DNA from: Pinus tabuliformis
Lineage: Eukaryota; Streptophyta; Pinopsida; Pinales; Pinaceae
DNA length: 64,000 nt
Direction: 5' to 3'
Assembly: GCA_031772625.1 (NCBI GenBank)
Contig: CM062817.1
Location: 954,097,705-954,161,704, forward strand
Part shown: piece by piece, positions 42,870-54,748 of the stretch
How the letters are laid out: every line of letters begins with the position of its first letter
How positions within the stretch are numbered: the first letter of the stretch is position 1
Translations under genes and position numbers: made by a program
The notes under the pieces: generated by a model
What the model was told of the DNA's origin: nothing
What the model saw: the letters and a program-made list of their open reading frames with translations, nothing else
The model's database searches: none

Positions 42870-43780
42870 TTATTCTTCTTCAAATATTGGAACTTCTTCG
42901 TCTTTAGATTCAATAGGAATATATTTTGATTTCTTGTAGGCTTGATTTTCATCAAATATGACATCCCTGCTTACTTCAATATGTCTTCCTTCCTTAAGGT
43001 AGATTCTATATGCTTTTGAGGAGGGACTATATCCAATGAATATTCCCTTGATACTTGTAGAATCCAACTTCTTTTGCTTGTCCTTTGGAACGTGGATGTA
43101 TGTTGGACTTCAGAAGATTCATAGGTGATCCACACTTCGCTTCTTTCCTGTGAATACTTCTTCGAGTGTTATATTATTAAGAATTCTACGAGGACTTCTA
43201 TTTTGAATCGACATGGTTTTCATTTCTGCTTCTCCCCATAAGAGTTTTTGTTGGTCTTGATCAAGGAGCATTGTTTGAATGCCTTCTTCAATTGACCTAT
43301 TCTTTATTTTGGTCACTTGATTTTGTTCGTGATAATAGGGAACAATGAGCTCCCTCTTAATTCTTACTTCCTTAGAATATGCAATCAATTCCTTAGAAGT
43401 GTATTCCCCACCATTGTCAGACCTTAGAGTTTTTATCTTTCTTTCGGTTAGGGTTTCCACTTCAGACCTAAACTCTTTGAACTTTTCAAATACTTCATCT
43501 TTCTTTTTTTTGAGAAGGTAGAGCCATGTCTTTCTAGAATGGTCATCAATGAATGTTAGAGATGACCTGCAAGTGATATGCCTGACATGGGCCCACACAC
43601 ATCAAAATAGATGAGGTCTAATATCTCTTTAGACCTAGTTTCACGATTCAGAAATGGTTTTCTTGTATGTTTTCTCAAAGAGCATCCCTTACACACACAT
43701 TCATGATCTAACTTCATATTGGGGATGTCATGAACCAATTGAGTAAGAGTTGGGATGACCTTATATTGTAGATGACCATA
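42870..43780 (-). pseudogene. Integrase region of C2, interrupted at its start by element E
   Basis: Zinc-binding part (HLQYKVIPTL...CKGCSLRKHTRKPF), then the core with TFIDDHSRKTW and LRSDNGGEYTS and the start of the C-terminal part (IFIGYSPSSKAYRIY). Element E inserted in the stretch just before the zinc-binding part. Broken fossil. Confidence 0.8.
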
Positions 43781-43785
43781 CATCC
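43781..43785. other. Target-site duplication of element E, left
   Basis: catcc, repeated exactly at 51171-51175. Confidence 0.9.
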
Positions 43786-46381
43786 TGTTAGTGTCAGTCT
43801 TTCCAACCTTCCTCCAGTGATCAAATATGCTCTTACAAAGTGATTTTAAAGTGTCAAGGTCAAATTTTGTCATTTCAGTGAGTCTTCAAGCAAAATTTGG
43901 TCACTAGGCATTAGGTCTAGGGTTTGCTTTCACTCTTTTCAAAATTGTCCAAATGGAAGTCCATGTCATCATTCAACTGAGTCTATCATCATTCATAGGG
44001 TTTTCATTATCATATCAGTGTCTAATGAGTCATTTTACACCTTGTTCATGCTTTAGTTGAGCCTAGGTAAGGTAATTTCCCTCTCCTAGGGTTTTGAAGG
44101 CAATTTCTCTTGGACAGTCAAATCATCATCAAAACTTATATCCTGATGTTCATACACCTTCCCCTATTATTAAAGTACCTTATAAAACACTTCCCATCAC
44201 TGAGATCCCCCAAATTCCTCATTTTCACACAAACCCTAGTTTCTTGCTACAACTTGGCAATTTTCTAGGTTGGGCCTGTATTTTGCCCTTTTGGACCCCT
44301 TCCCCTCACTCGATATCTGAGATTCCACTTTCTCCTGCTTCCTAACACCCCTCCCTACTTCCAAAAATTTCCCCAAGAATTTAGAAGCCTCTTATCCCCT
44401 TCATTTCGCTTCATTTCGACAAAATCCCTTGTTTCACACATCAGGATAGGTTTTACTCACATGATGTTTTTGAGCAATAAAAGATGCATTTTGGGAAACT
44501 GAGAGAGGTTTTTGTCCACAACATTCCAAAGAATAAAAACCTCCCTCAATTCTTACACAGGTGTCATGGTTTTATAGAAATGTCAAAAATACCGTTGCCT
44601 CAGGAGAATCGAATGCACCTCTGGAGTGACCTTGGTAAAATCAAGTTTTCTCCTAGCTTGGTTGGCCAAATGACTTTATTGATGAGTCAAATGATAACTA
44701 GACACAAATATATTTCCAATGAGCTATCATGAGCTCAATTTGGAGTTGAGGAAGACATTCAAAAGTTGACTGCAATAGCACTCTGCCTTGAGGCAACCTC
44801 ATTTGGCACATTTTGACCAATATTTGGAGATTTAATTTTTGATAGGGAAAATGAACTCAAAATTTAAAAATTCCAGTTGGGTTAGAAATTAGACTCAAAT
44901 AACTTTCCAACGAGCTATCCTGCGCCCAATTTGGACACCGGGAAGGCCTCCAAAAAGCATCTGAAAGTCGCGCTACGCGTAGGGCTGAGGCGCGCTACGC
45001 ATCAGGGTTTTGGCTCAACGCGTAGCGCGCCGCGCGCTACCCTTAAGTTGGGGAGGTCCATTTCACAAAAACTTAGCATTTTTGGATTTTTCATGACAAA
45101 TTACACTTTCTCAGCCACTGCCAAGGCATTTCATGGAGATTTGAGCCCCCAAAAGGTCAAAAAAACATGCAAAAAATGACCTTCTGCCACTTTTTGGACA
45201 CACAGGAAGCAGTCTTGGGAGATTGCATTTTTGGAGGGGAAAATAGCCACCAAATTGAGAAATTCCACTTGGGCTGGAGAGTAGACATCCAGAAATTTCC
45301 AAAAAACCCACTTGAGCCTCATTTGGATGTCGGGAAGTGCCCCAAAAGTGGGTTGAAAGGCGCGCTACGCGTTGGGAAAATTTGCCAGTTTTGCACCTTC
45401 AGCTCAGGAAAACGCAACATTGACTAGTTTTGACTTTTTGGTGGGATTTTTCATCCTCTTTGATGTAATTGATGTAATTTCATGCTGACATGACACTTTT
45501 TTACCTATTCTAGAGGATTCATTCATAAAATGGCAAAAAATTAATGAATGAATTGGTTTCCTAGCTTATAGAGGCAAGTTGTTTTGATTGCCTAATTTGT
45601 AGTGCTCAGTTTAGAATTGGTTGAAACAGCTCCTAGGATGATGAGCTCGACCCCTAGAGGCTAGGGAATGGGTTGGAATGGTCTATATTATGTATTTTCT
45701 AAATCATTTTCATGGTTGGAGAGGTTGGATTTTTGAGGGATAAGCTTAGACTGTATTACTCTTTGTATCTCTGCAATTTTGGCAAAGGAAAGATCAGGGT
45801 TTTGCAGCACTATTTGGGATTCCTATGGTGATTTGTGTTGATGGTGTGTTTCTCTCATGTACTTGTAAGTTTGTTATGTGTATCATTTTCCTACTCCTCT
45901 CTTCTGCAAATTAAGTAAATGAAGTGTTAAGGTAGAATTCATGGTTTCTATGCTCTGCCTTTAAGTTTGCTTAATATCTATGTTTTCATCTGTTTAATGA
46001 GAACTCTCAATGGTTTCTTGCTCTCCTTAGCTCATCACCGGTCATATCTATCCATTCACTTATTTCAAAGGCATCAAGACAATCTCCTACCTTGCTCCAA
46101 AAAGACCTCTGCAAAAACTGTGTCTCATCCCCGCACCCAAAATTGCTGTGCTCAATTTTCCAACAAAACCCTAAAAATTTAAAATCAAACTTTCCCTATC
46201 AGTTTACTAGCCTAAAATCAGTGTTCTTTGTTGGTCATCTCAGCCCTTTGAAAACCTTTTGCCGAGATAGACCCGGAGAGAGCCCTCTCCTGTCCCCGTA
46301 GGGCTAGCTACGAGGCTAAGTGGTTTGATGTTGCCTTGGATTTTGTCTTTTTCAGCCTGAGGCCAAATTCAAGCGCTAACA
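43786..46381 (+). repeat. 5' LTR of element E
   Basis: A TATAAAAC box near 44179 is the best promoter candidate. The middle (about 44620-45390) is built of about three degenerate copies of a roughly 200-bp unit and holds CpG-rich GCGCTACGCG words. Short open stretches such as 44931-45179 occur in both LTRs, but nothing suggests they are genes. Confidence 0.88.
44965..45045. repeat. CpG-rich inverted repeats in the E LTR
   Basis: GCGCTACGCGT (about 44970), GCGCTACGCAT, then the reverse ACGCGTAGCGCGC (about 45020) and CGCGCGCTACCC. These can pair as a GC-rich hairpin in an AT-rich LTR. A further GCGCTACGCG is near 45361. The other LTR has the same set near 49767-49842 and 50159. Confidence 0.75.
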
Positions 46382-46382
46382 T

Positions 46383-46402
46383 ATTGGAGACCATACTGGG
46401 GA
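46383..46402 (+). other. Primer-binding site of element E
   Basis: ATTGGAGACCATACTGGGGA, beginning one base after the LTR. It resembles the primer sites of G and of the element at 61057-61077 more than any copia site. Confidence 0.65.
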
Positions 46403-46740
46403 AAAAAAATGGTTTGCTGGTTGATGTCATTTGTTTTATAAGCTACAGACGGAGCCTTAAGTTATGCCAGGTAGCCTTCGAAACACTTTTGCTTTGCATT
46501 AGCGGAAGTAGATAAACGCTGCTTCAGTCAATCTCCGGTCTAGCTTGTAAACGTGACATCTAAATTGCTAATTACCCTAGTACATGTATCAAGTTCAGAT
46601 CTGATTGTTGATGGTGGACAACGATCAGACACTGACAAGGCTGAAATCATTCACTGGCGACTCCTTCACTGAAAACTCCAGAGATCAATGCTTCATGGTG
46701 AATTCACTGCAGGAAGATTAGTAGCTTTGAGCTTTTCAAA

Positions 46741-47217
46741 ATGGATCTGGTTGCAAGAAGATATGCTCCCATGAGCCGAGATCACATCCCTGGTTTTCCA
46801 AATAAAATTCCGGAGGTAGATTGGTCAAGGAATCTGCCTACATTTAATGATGATGGTAAAAAGGATGCTGCTTTACATCTAGTTAGATTTCATATGCATA
46901 TTCGCAAGTTGAAGGTGGATTTTCCTGAAGATTGCATGATGAAGATATTCCTGGCCACTCTGGAAGGTGAAGCCCAATCCTGGTATGAAAATTTTCCGCT
47001 GGCCTATATTTACTGTTTAAAGGATTTTCATGCCTTGTTCATTGAAAGATATCAAGCATCTTATCCATCATTAAATTTAGTTCATGACTGTTGCAAACAT
47101 GCTTCAACTTTTATTGAAAGCCTTGAGAAATATTATGAAGATGATAATTTTATGGATGATGAGATCATGGAGGCTCTGTATGAAAATCCATTTCAGCATA
47201 CTTGTCAAAATGATTAG
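46741..47217 (+). CDS. gag-like protein of element E, 158 codons
   Basis: Starts MDLVARRYAP. The centre fits the Retrotrans_gag pattern: LHLVRFHMHIRKL, then MKIFLATLEGEAQSWYENFP, then LKDFHALFIERYQ. The end is acidic (EKYYEDDNFMDDE). There is no zinc knuckle. It is the only conserved domain in the element and would supply, or take part in, the particle shell. Another reading frame follows at once downstream. The start is the first ATG after a leader of about 340 bases. Fossil, though this frame is open. Confidence 0.75.
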   Translation: MDLVARRYAPMSRDHIPGFPNKIPEVDWSRNLPTFNDDGKKDAALHLVRFHMHIRKLKVDFPEDCMMKIFLATLEGEAQSWYENFPLAYIYCLKDFHALFIERYQASYPSLNLVHDCCKHASTFIESLEKYYEDDNFMDDEIMEALYENPFQHTCQND

Positions 47218-47223
47218 GACATT

Positions 47224-47943
47224 TTGCAGCAGGATCAAGATCAGCAGGTTGAAGATAATATGGCTGAAAATGCTGAAAGGGAGAATGACATTTCAGATCT
47301 GCCCACAGAAGACAACAACATGCAAGTAAGTCCAGCGCTGATTGTAGATTGTGATAATGTCCGGTCAGCTACTCCAGGTTCTGTTGAAATCATTTGGAAT
47401 GCAGAAGACACAGTAATTCATACTATTAGTCCATCATTAGAACACAACCTTGATGAAGAAGCAATCCAGTCAGTTCATGAACAGCAAGGTGAGATCTTTG
47501 TGCAAGTAAGTGATGAATCTCCTTTCAATAACGCAGTAATAAATGATAGTCTGAGTGCTCTGTCATATGAAGATAATTATTGTTTAAGCAGAATAAAACA
47601 AAAGGCATTGTCTCCTTTGTCCGAAGAGGAGATAGATCAGCTCTTGAAAGGTCTTGTTACAGCCCAAGCTACAGCAGATTTGCAGTGCACACATAGTCAG
47701 GAAAGTGTTGGGAAAACTTCTTCCTTTGTTGAAAAAGATGACTGTCTTGTAGATCAGCAAACAGATAATGTTTTCCTTCACAAAGATGATAATCCGGCTG
47801 TCATATCATTTGAGGATAACCTACCATATATTCAAACTACAAAAGGTCAGACCATTCAGGATTCCATTTCAGATTCTTCCTCATATGTCTCATGTTTTGA
47901 AATGTTATTTCAAGAGGAGATCTGCTCATCTACTTGTCCATAA
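47224..47943 (+). CDS. Acidic protein of element E, 239 codons, no known domain
   Basis: Begins a few bases after the gag-like frame ends. Strongly acidic and Ser/Gln-rich, low in aromatic residues in its first half (DNMAENAEREND, LSPLSEEEIDQLLKGL). No zinc knuckle and no protease motif. It may be the C-terminal part of the gag product of this family or a separate accessory protein. Further open sequence of the same style continues to about 48255 and includes a short hydrophobic stretch. Function not assignable. Confidence 0.55.
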   Translation: MQQDQDQQVEDNMAENAERENDISDLPTEDNNMQVSPALIVDCDNVRSATPGSVEIIWNAEDTVIHTISPSLEHNLDEEAIQSVHEQQGEIFVQVSDESPFNNAVINDSLSALSYEDNYCLSRIKQKALSPLSEEEIDQLLKGLVTAQATADLQCTHSQESVGKTSSFVEKDDCLVDQQTDNVFLHKDDNPAVISFEDNLPYIQTTKGQTIQDSISDSSSYVSCFEMLFQEEICSSTCP

Positions 47944-48255
47944 TTTTTTGAAGCCTATGAGCATACTTTTACTGAAGCACATGATGAAGGCAGATCAGAA
48001 TTTGAAACAAAGGACACCTTGATCTTTCAGCAGGAGGTGGCAATGGCAAATATTCAAGTTTTTTACGATCCTCTAGCAAGTTTGTTGCAGCCAGCAGTGA
48101 AAGTGTTTATTACAGTGTTTTGTTGTAGCCATGGTCAACTATGTTTTTGGATGCTTAGTGATAGGTTTGTACTGTTGACCAGACAATCTGATAAGAAGAA
48201 TCAGTCAAGAAGCCATCTTCTTGATTGGTTGCATTGGCATTTTGATATATTTTGA

Positions 48256-48594
48256 GGATATATTGTCTTGTGAGAAACACAGGTGGTTGTCATCATGATT
48301 TCAAATCTTGATGGACTGCTGCCCTTCAAAAAGCTTTGTAAAGTCTTGTTTTAAGTCAGTCATGAGTCATTTGTGTTTGGTTTGTTGAGTGAGTTTTTTC
48401 AAGTTATTTCAGTTTTCCATCGAGTCCGTTTTCAGTCAAGTTTTCATTCAATAAATGTGTCAAAGTCTGTGTTGGTTGTCGAAATAATGACTCCATCGCC
48501 CAATGGATGAAAGCACTGGTCTGCTCTCCCAAAGATCTGCCGTTCTTGGCACCTCCAAGGAGCTACCATCCCCATTGGAGCCAATGTTAGTGTC
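48256..48594 (+). other. 3' untranslated part and LTR border of element E
   Basis: No frame. Ends CCATCCCCATTGGAGCCAA next to the LTR. This parallels the G border CCCCAAGTGGAGCCAC and is unlike a classic purine tract. Confidence 0.55.
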
Positions 48595-51170
48595 AGTCTT
48601 TCCAACCTTCCTCCAGTGATCAAATATGCTCTTACAAAGTGATTTTAAAGTGTCAAGGTCAAATTTTGTCATTTCAGTGAGTCTTCAAGCAAAATTTGGT
48701 CACTAGGCATTAGGTCTAGGGTTTGCTTTCACTCTTTTCAAAATTGTCCAAATGGCAGTCCATGTCATCATTCAACTGAGTCTATCATCATTCATAGGGT
48801 TTTCATTATCATATCAGTGTCTAATGAGTCATTTTACACCTTGTTCATGCTTCAGTTGAGCCTAGGTAAGGTCATTTCCCTCTCCTAGGGTTTTGAAGGC
48901 AATTTCTCTTGGACGGTCAAATCATCAACAAAACTTATATCCTGATGTTCATACACATTCCCCTATCATTAAAGTACCTTATCAAACACTTCCCATCACT
49001 GAGATCCCCCAAATTCCTCATTTTCGCACAAACCCTAGTTTCTTGCTACAACTTGGCAATTTTCTAGGTTGGGCCTGTGTTTTGCCCTTTTGGACCCCTT
49101 CCCCTCACTCGATCTCTGAGATTCAACTTTCTCCTACTTCCTAACATCCCTCCCTACTTCCAAAAATTTCCCCAAGAATTTAGAATCCTCTTATCCCCTT
49201 CATTTCGCTTCATTTCGACAAAATCCCTTGTTTCACACATCGGGATAGGTTTTACTCACATGATGTTTTTGAGCAATAAAAGATGAATTTTGGGAAAATG
49301 AGAGAGGTTTTTGTCCAAAATATTCGAAATAAGAAAAACCTCCCTCATTTTTTACACAAGTGTTATGGTTTTAGAGAAATGTCAAAAATACCGTTGCCTC
49401 AGGAGAATCGAATGCACCTCTGAAGTGACCTTGGGAAAATCAAGTTTTCTCCTAGCTTGGTTGGCCAAATGACTTTCTTGATGAGTCAAATGATAACTAG
49501 ACACAAATATATTTCCAATGAGCTATCATGACCTCAATTTGGAGTTGAGGAAGGCATTCAAAAGTTGACTGCAATAGCACTCTGCCTTGAGGCAGCCTCA
49601 TTTGGCACATTTTGACCAGTCTTTGGAGATTTGATTTTTGATAGGGAAAATGAACTCCAAATTTAAAAATTCCAGTTGGTTTGGAAAGTAGACTCAAATA
49701 CCTTTCCAACGAGCTATCCTGCGCCCAATTTGGACACCAGAAAGGCCTCCAAAAAGCATCTGAATGTCGCGCTACGCATAGGGCTCAGGCGCGCTACGCA
49801 TCAGGGTTTTGGCTCAACGTGTAGCGCGCCGCGCGCTACCCTTAAGTTGGGGAGGTACATTTCACAAAAACTGAGCATTTTTGGATTTTTCATGACAAAT
49901 TACACTTGCTCAGCCACTGCCAAGACATTTCATGGAGATTTGAGCCCGCAAAAGGTCAAAAAAACATGCAAAAAATGACCTTCTGCCACTTTTTGGACAC
50001 ACAAGAAGCAGTCTTGGGAGATTGCATTTTTGGAGGGGAAAATAGCCACCAAATTGAGAAATTCCACTTGGGCTGGAGAGTAGACATCCAGAAATTTCCA
50101 ACAAGCCCACCTGAGCCTCATTTGGACGCCGGTAAGTGCCCCAAAAGTGGGCTAAAGGCGCGCTACGCGTTGGGAAAATTTGCCAGTTTTGCACCTTCAG
50201 CTCAGGAAAACGCAGTATTGACTAGTTTTGACTTTTTGGTGGGATTTTTCATCCTATTTGATGTAATTGATGTAATTTCATGTTGACATGACACTTTTTT
50301 ACCTATTCTAGAAGATTCATTCATAAAATGGCAAAAAATTAATGAATGAATTGGTTTCCTAGCTTATAGAGGCAAGTTGTTTTGATTGCCTAATTTGTAG
50401 TGCTCAGTTTAGAATTGGTTGAAACAGCTCCTAGGATGATGAGCTTGACCCCTAGAGGCTAGGGAATGGGTTGGCATGGTCTATATTATGTATTTTATAA
50501 ATCATTTTCATGGTTGGAGAGGTTGGACTTTTGAGGGATAAGCTTAGACTGTATTACTCTTTGTATCTCTCCAATTTTGGCAAAGGAAAGACCAGGGTTT
50601 TGCAGCACTATTTGGGATTCCTGTGGTGATTTGTGTTGATGGTGTGTTTCTCTCATGTACTTGTAAGTTTATTATGTGTATCATTTTCCTACTCCTCTCT
50701 TCTGCAAATTAAGTGTTAAGGTAGAATTCATGGTTTCTATGCTCTGCCTTTAAGTTTGCTTAATATCTATGTTTTCATCTGTTTAAGGAGAACTCTCGAT
50801 GGTTTCTTGCTCTCCTTAGATCCTCACCGGTCATATCTATCCATTCGCTTATTTCAAAGGCATCAAGACAATCTCCTACCTTGCCCCAAAAAGACCTCTG
50901 CAAAAACTGTGTCTCATCCCCGCACCCAAAATTGCTGTGCTCAGTTTTCCAACAAAACCCTAAAAATTTAAAATCAAACTTTCCCTATCAGTTTACTAGC
51001 CTAAAATCAGTGTTCTTTGTTGGTCATCTTAGCCCTTTGAAAACCTTTTGCCGAGATAGACCCGGAGAGAGCCCTCTCCTATCCCCGTAGGGCTAGCTAC
51101 GAGGCTAAGTGGTTTGATGTTGCCTTGGATTTTGTCTTTTTCAGCCTAAGGCCAAATTCAAGCGCTAACA
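48595..51170 (+). repeat. 3' LTR of element E
   Basis: Direct repeat of 43786-46381 with the same CpG-rich inverted repeats and degenerate 200-bp units. Confidence 0.88.
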
Positions 51171-51175
51171 CATCC
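51171..51175. other. Target-site duplication of element E, right
   Basis: catcc, as at 43781-43785. Confidence 0.9.
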
Positions 51176-51766
51176 TATGTCATAGCTCAATGGGATTGAT
51201 TTACATATGAACCAAAGCTTGAGGAGGTGGTGTAATAACTCTATAATGGTTTCCTTCACGAACTCCAGTAACCCTAGCTTTATCAATGTTAGAGTCTTTT
51301 CCCCAAACCAATACTTTTCCATCAAAAGAATCAACTTTATCCCCTTGATCTTATATACAAGAAACAGAAAGCAAATGCTTTTCCAAACCTGGAACATATA
51401 GTATGTTGTTGAGGTGCAACTTTGATCCATTTTCTAGCTTTAACGATGTTGATCCCAAGCCTCTAACAACATAGCTTTTGTTGTCACCCAATTCCACTAC
51501 ATGAGAAGATGGCTCCTTTGATACTGTATGAAGCTGTTTACTTTCTCCTGTCATGTGCCTTGATGCTCCACTATCAATGATCCATGCATTGTCACCACTA
51601 AAAGAACCTGTAAGAGCAGCCAAGAACCCTTGACTTTTGACCTTGTTGAATAAGTAGTAGATGACCTTCTTGAACTAGCTTCCAGTAGTGTTGATACCCA
51701 TTACATTAGTTTATCAAAGAGGAAGAATCCATGCCAACAAAGCGATCTTCAACTTTCCTGACCTTA
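51176..51766 (-). pseudogene. Protease region of C2
   Basis: Copia protease with WIIDSGASRHMTG, followed by VELGDNKSYVVRGLGS and LHLNNILYVPGLEKHLLSVS, which is the usual order before the integrase zinc-binding part. Only about 150 bases separate it from the primer site, and I recognise no gag there. Broken fossil. Confidence 0.8.
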
Positions 51767-51778
51767 GCTCTGATACCA
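51767..51778 (-). other. Primer-binding site of C2
   Basis: TGGTATCAGAGC on the minus strand, complementary to the 3' end of initiator tRNA-Met, directly after the 5' LTR. Confidence 0.92.
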
Positions 51779-52564
51779 TGTTGAGAAATCAATGCAAGTA
51801 GATTAGGGTTTGATTCCTTTTTCTTGATAATTACTTATGAGTTATGATGGCTTATTTTACTTCTTTATTATCTTATCTTTCATAAAGAAATTACCATATT
51901 ATGTGTGTATGAAGATCACAAAAACACAAGACACAAGATGTAGGCACTATGCCAGGGCAAAACCCCTCTCGAGGGGAAAACCCAATAAAAATTTCTCTTC
52001 CTTCAATATTATTCTTTGAGAATTTTCAACCTAGATAAATACCAAACCTTCCCTCCCCACCAAGTTAGCCTTCCCAGATGTTTGACCCCTTTACAACAAC
52101 ACTTCCACCCCAACAACTTCGACTATGAAACAACTTACCGCATCAGGCATCAACAGGCAACAATAATAATTGGAAGACTTTGATCTCCCAAAATAGGGCA
52201 CGAAACAAAGAGAGAGTGGCTCCAAAAGTTTGATTTCTTCCTTCTCCCTAGATTTGGCCCAACTCACACTTACTTTAGACTTATTTGACCCTCTTCACAC
52301 TTCTCCATCTTCCTTATAGATATTGAACTTGTTTTGAGATGAGATGGTCCAAATGAATTTGACTTCTTCTATTTTTGGCTTCAAGTGAGGTCGAATTGGT
52401 GTCCTTAAGCCAACTTGATCTCCTTTAGGCCGACTTGGTGTGGAGGTGACATAAATTACATTTGGCCCAATAATAAACCTTTTAACATGATTCAAAATGC
52501 CAAGAAGGGTCTCTTTAAATGTACAATGACTCTATTGACTCAATATTAATCCTAGGAGTCCGCA

Positions 52565-52569
52565 ATGGG
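52565..52569. other. Target-site duplication of C1, left
   Basis: atggg, repeated exactly at 59075-59079. Confidence 0.9.
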
Positions 52570-53704
52570 TGTTGAAAATGCAACAAGATGATGGAGCTTA
52601 GTGAAAAGAAGTCGCCTTCACTAAGTGGGCCCACAGGCTGTTTTTGGCGCAAAGTCCTTTTTTAGACTATGTCTATTTTTAGACATATGGATCATGGTCT
52701 ATGAGTTGCAGGATGTTATTTATGGATGATTGGTCATGTTGGTGAAAATAGATGGACCTCTATTTTTAGACATATGGGCGGAGTCTATTTTTAGACTGCC
52801 AGTCAAAAAATAGAACAGTCGAATATTATTAGCTCTTAATAATATTTGGACTATAAACATTATCTTATCCTCTTGTAGCACTTTAGTTCGAGCTACGGAT
52901 GTGGCACATGAAACTTCCAGAAGGAAATATGCTTTTCCTATGGGTTAGATGAGCTATTGCATGATGGACTTCAGTTAGAACTCAAGTGATTGAGTTTGGT
53001 GGAGTTGATGGAGTTGTGTTCAGTTTGACTTAGTTGAACTAGTTGTATTTAGTCTAACTGCCAAATACACTAGTGATGAGTGATGTGAATTAATTATTAA
53101 TTAATTCACTAATTATTAACTCATAAATCAACTAAAGAATACATCAGTTAACTCAGTGCATGGAGAGTTTAGTGGAGACAACTGTTAGAGGTGGGTGAAA
53201 GGGTGAGACTACTATCAGTTGTGACTATAGCTGTGCATGAGATTTGCACAATCATTGATTGAGATTGCCAATGAGGATTTCACAGTACAAGCCAAGGGAA
53301 TTCAAACTTGGATATGATCTATTCTCAACTTGGATTGCGCAGTAGAGGCAGACAAACAGTGGAGGAGATTTGAACCCGTGACTTGTTCAGATCTGAGCTA
53401 GTTTGTGTGTAGCATGTGGAGATAGTACTGAGTACTTGTGAGGAGTATTGTACTATGTATTGTTACATGTTCTCTATCATTATAATATATAGATAGTTGG
53501 GGGTTTTCAGCTGTATGCTTTCCCCATTACATACTGTGTTGATATGTGCGATTGATGTTTCAATGTGCACATGCGATTGTTTTTTTAATTCCACAAATTG
53601 ATGATCAATGGTAGAGGAGGTTATGTATTATGCATGCATTCCGCAAATAGTGTATAATCAGGATAATATCTGTGAATAAGTGTTATATTATTCAAATTTC
53701 TACA
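52570..53704 (+). repeat. 5' LTR of C1
   Basis: Carries repeated CTATTTTTAGAC words near its start and an ACTATAAACAT TATA candidate near 52858. An AATTAATTATTAATTAATTC inverted stretch lies near 53090. All are matched in the 3' LTR. Confidence 0.92.
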
Positions 53705-53716
53705 TGGTATCAGAGC
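53705..53716 (+). other. Primer-binding site of C1
   Basis: TGGTATCAGAGC, complementary to initiator tRNA-Met, directly after the LTR end CTACA. Confidence 0.95.
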
Positions 53717-53965
53717 GAAGTTGATCATCAGATCTATTATTCAGAAAGTGATTACATTTTATTTCTTCAGGCAGATTCTGTAATCGGGTCAGGTAGCCTT
53801 TGGATTCATCCTTTTTTTGGAAGGTGAGGTATCCGGTAAATGCCCATACAGTCAATCTCTGTACAAAAAATACTTTTTTCTCACGAATTTTAGATCAGAA
53901 GCGGTTGAGTTTTGAGCTGGTGGAATTTGAATTTGCAGCAGTGTTTTCTTGGTGTCGAAGTTGAA

Positions 53966-54703
53966 ATGTCTTTCAACAGATTGCAATTGGAGTATGCCCT
54001 TGAAGGCAACTCGAATTATATTGCATGGAAAGATAGGATGGAGGCGGTGTTAGATGAGAATGGGTTGAAGGAGTTCATAGATGCTGAGGTCCCAAAGCCT
54101 ACTGATGCTACTCAAGTTGAGGCTTGGCAAAAGAAGACAACAAAGTGTCGAAGGATTTTGTTGGAGGGCGTGAAGGATCACATTCTATCTAGCTTGCATG
54201 GAAAGGCTTCTCCATACTTGATGAGGAAAGCGTTGACAGATTTATTCCAAAGCAAGAGCGACCAGAGGAAGTTGGCGCTCAAGGATAAACTCAGAAACAT
54301 TAAGTGTGAGAAAGGAGACAGTATGCCCAAGTATCTCACGAAGTTCACCCAATGTCGGGATGAGCTGGGAAGTGTGGGAGTGACTGTCGACGATGAGGAC
54401 TTGGTGAGCTTGGCTCTCCATGGTCTTCCAAAGAGTTGGCATTCCTATCAGGACTTTGTCAATGGTTGGGAGAAATTTCCAGGATGGGAGAGACTTTGGT
54501 CTGATCTTGTGCAAGAGGAGATCAGGCAGAATACCAGGGACGGATCTTCATCAAAGGCATCTGATGAAGAAAATTGCACTTTCGTTGCCAAAGCAAAGAA
54601 GGGGAAGAAAAGGAAAGCTTCTCATTCTGGTGCGAAAGGCAAGAAGCAGGACATGTCCAAGGTGAAGTGCTTTCACTGTCACCAGCACGAACATTATGCC
54701 TAA
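53966..54703 (+). pseudogene. gag region of C1
   Basis: I take the start at MSFNRLQLEYALEG because copia gag proteins begin close before the LxGxNYxxWK pattern; the frame is open upstream to 53912. Visible are NSNYIAWKDRMEAVLDENGL, the helical UBN2-like core (LMRKALTDLFQSKS), a lysine-rich linker and the zinc knuckle start CFHCHQHEHYA. Fossil. Confidence 0.8.
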
Positions 54704-54748
54704 AATTGTCCGTAGAAGAAGAAAAATAAGCAAGCTGCTGGATCTACA

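Larger units (their letters stand above)
43786..51170 (+). mobile_element. Element E: gag-only LTR retrotransposon (TR-GAG type), Tat-like ends
   Basis: LTRs of 2596 and 2576 bases, TGTTAG...GCTAACA, with perfect 5-bp target duplications. The 2.2-kb internal region starts with a primer site of the same type as G and contains a gag-like frame and one further frame, with no protease, RT or integrase. Such elements, called terminal-repeat retrotransposons with gag, depend on enzymes of a relative. The 3' border is nearly the same as in G, so the helper was probably Tat-like. LTR divergence is about 3% by eye. Looks almost whole for its type, with one or two breaks. Confidence 0.88.

Noticed and set aside
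44931-45427. Short frames in the E LTR kept in both copies (also 49676-50286)
   Set aside because: LTR copies are only about 3% diverged, so shared open frames are expected; wording is low in protein character and spans the CpG-rich repeats.
47584-47781. Minus-strand frame opposite the acidic protein of E
   Set aside because: Antisense shadow without motif.
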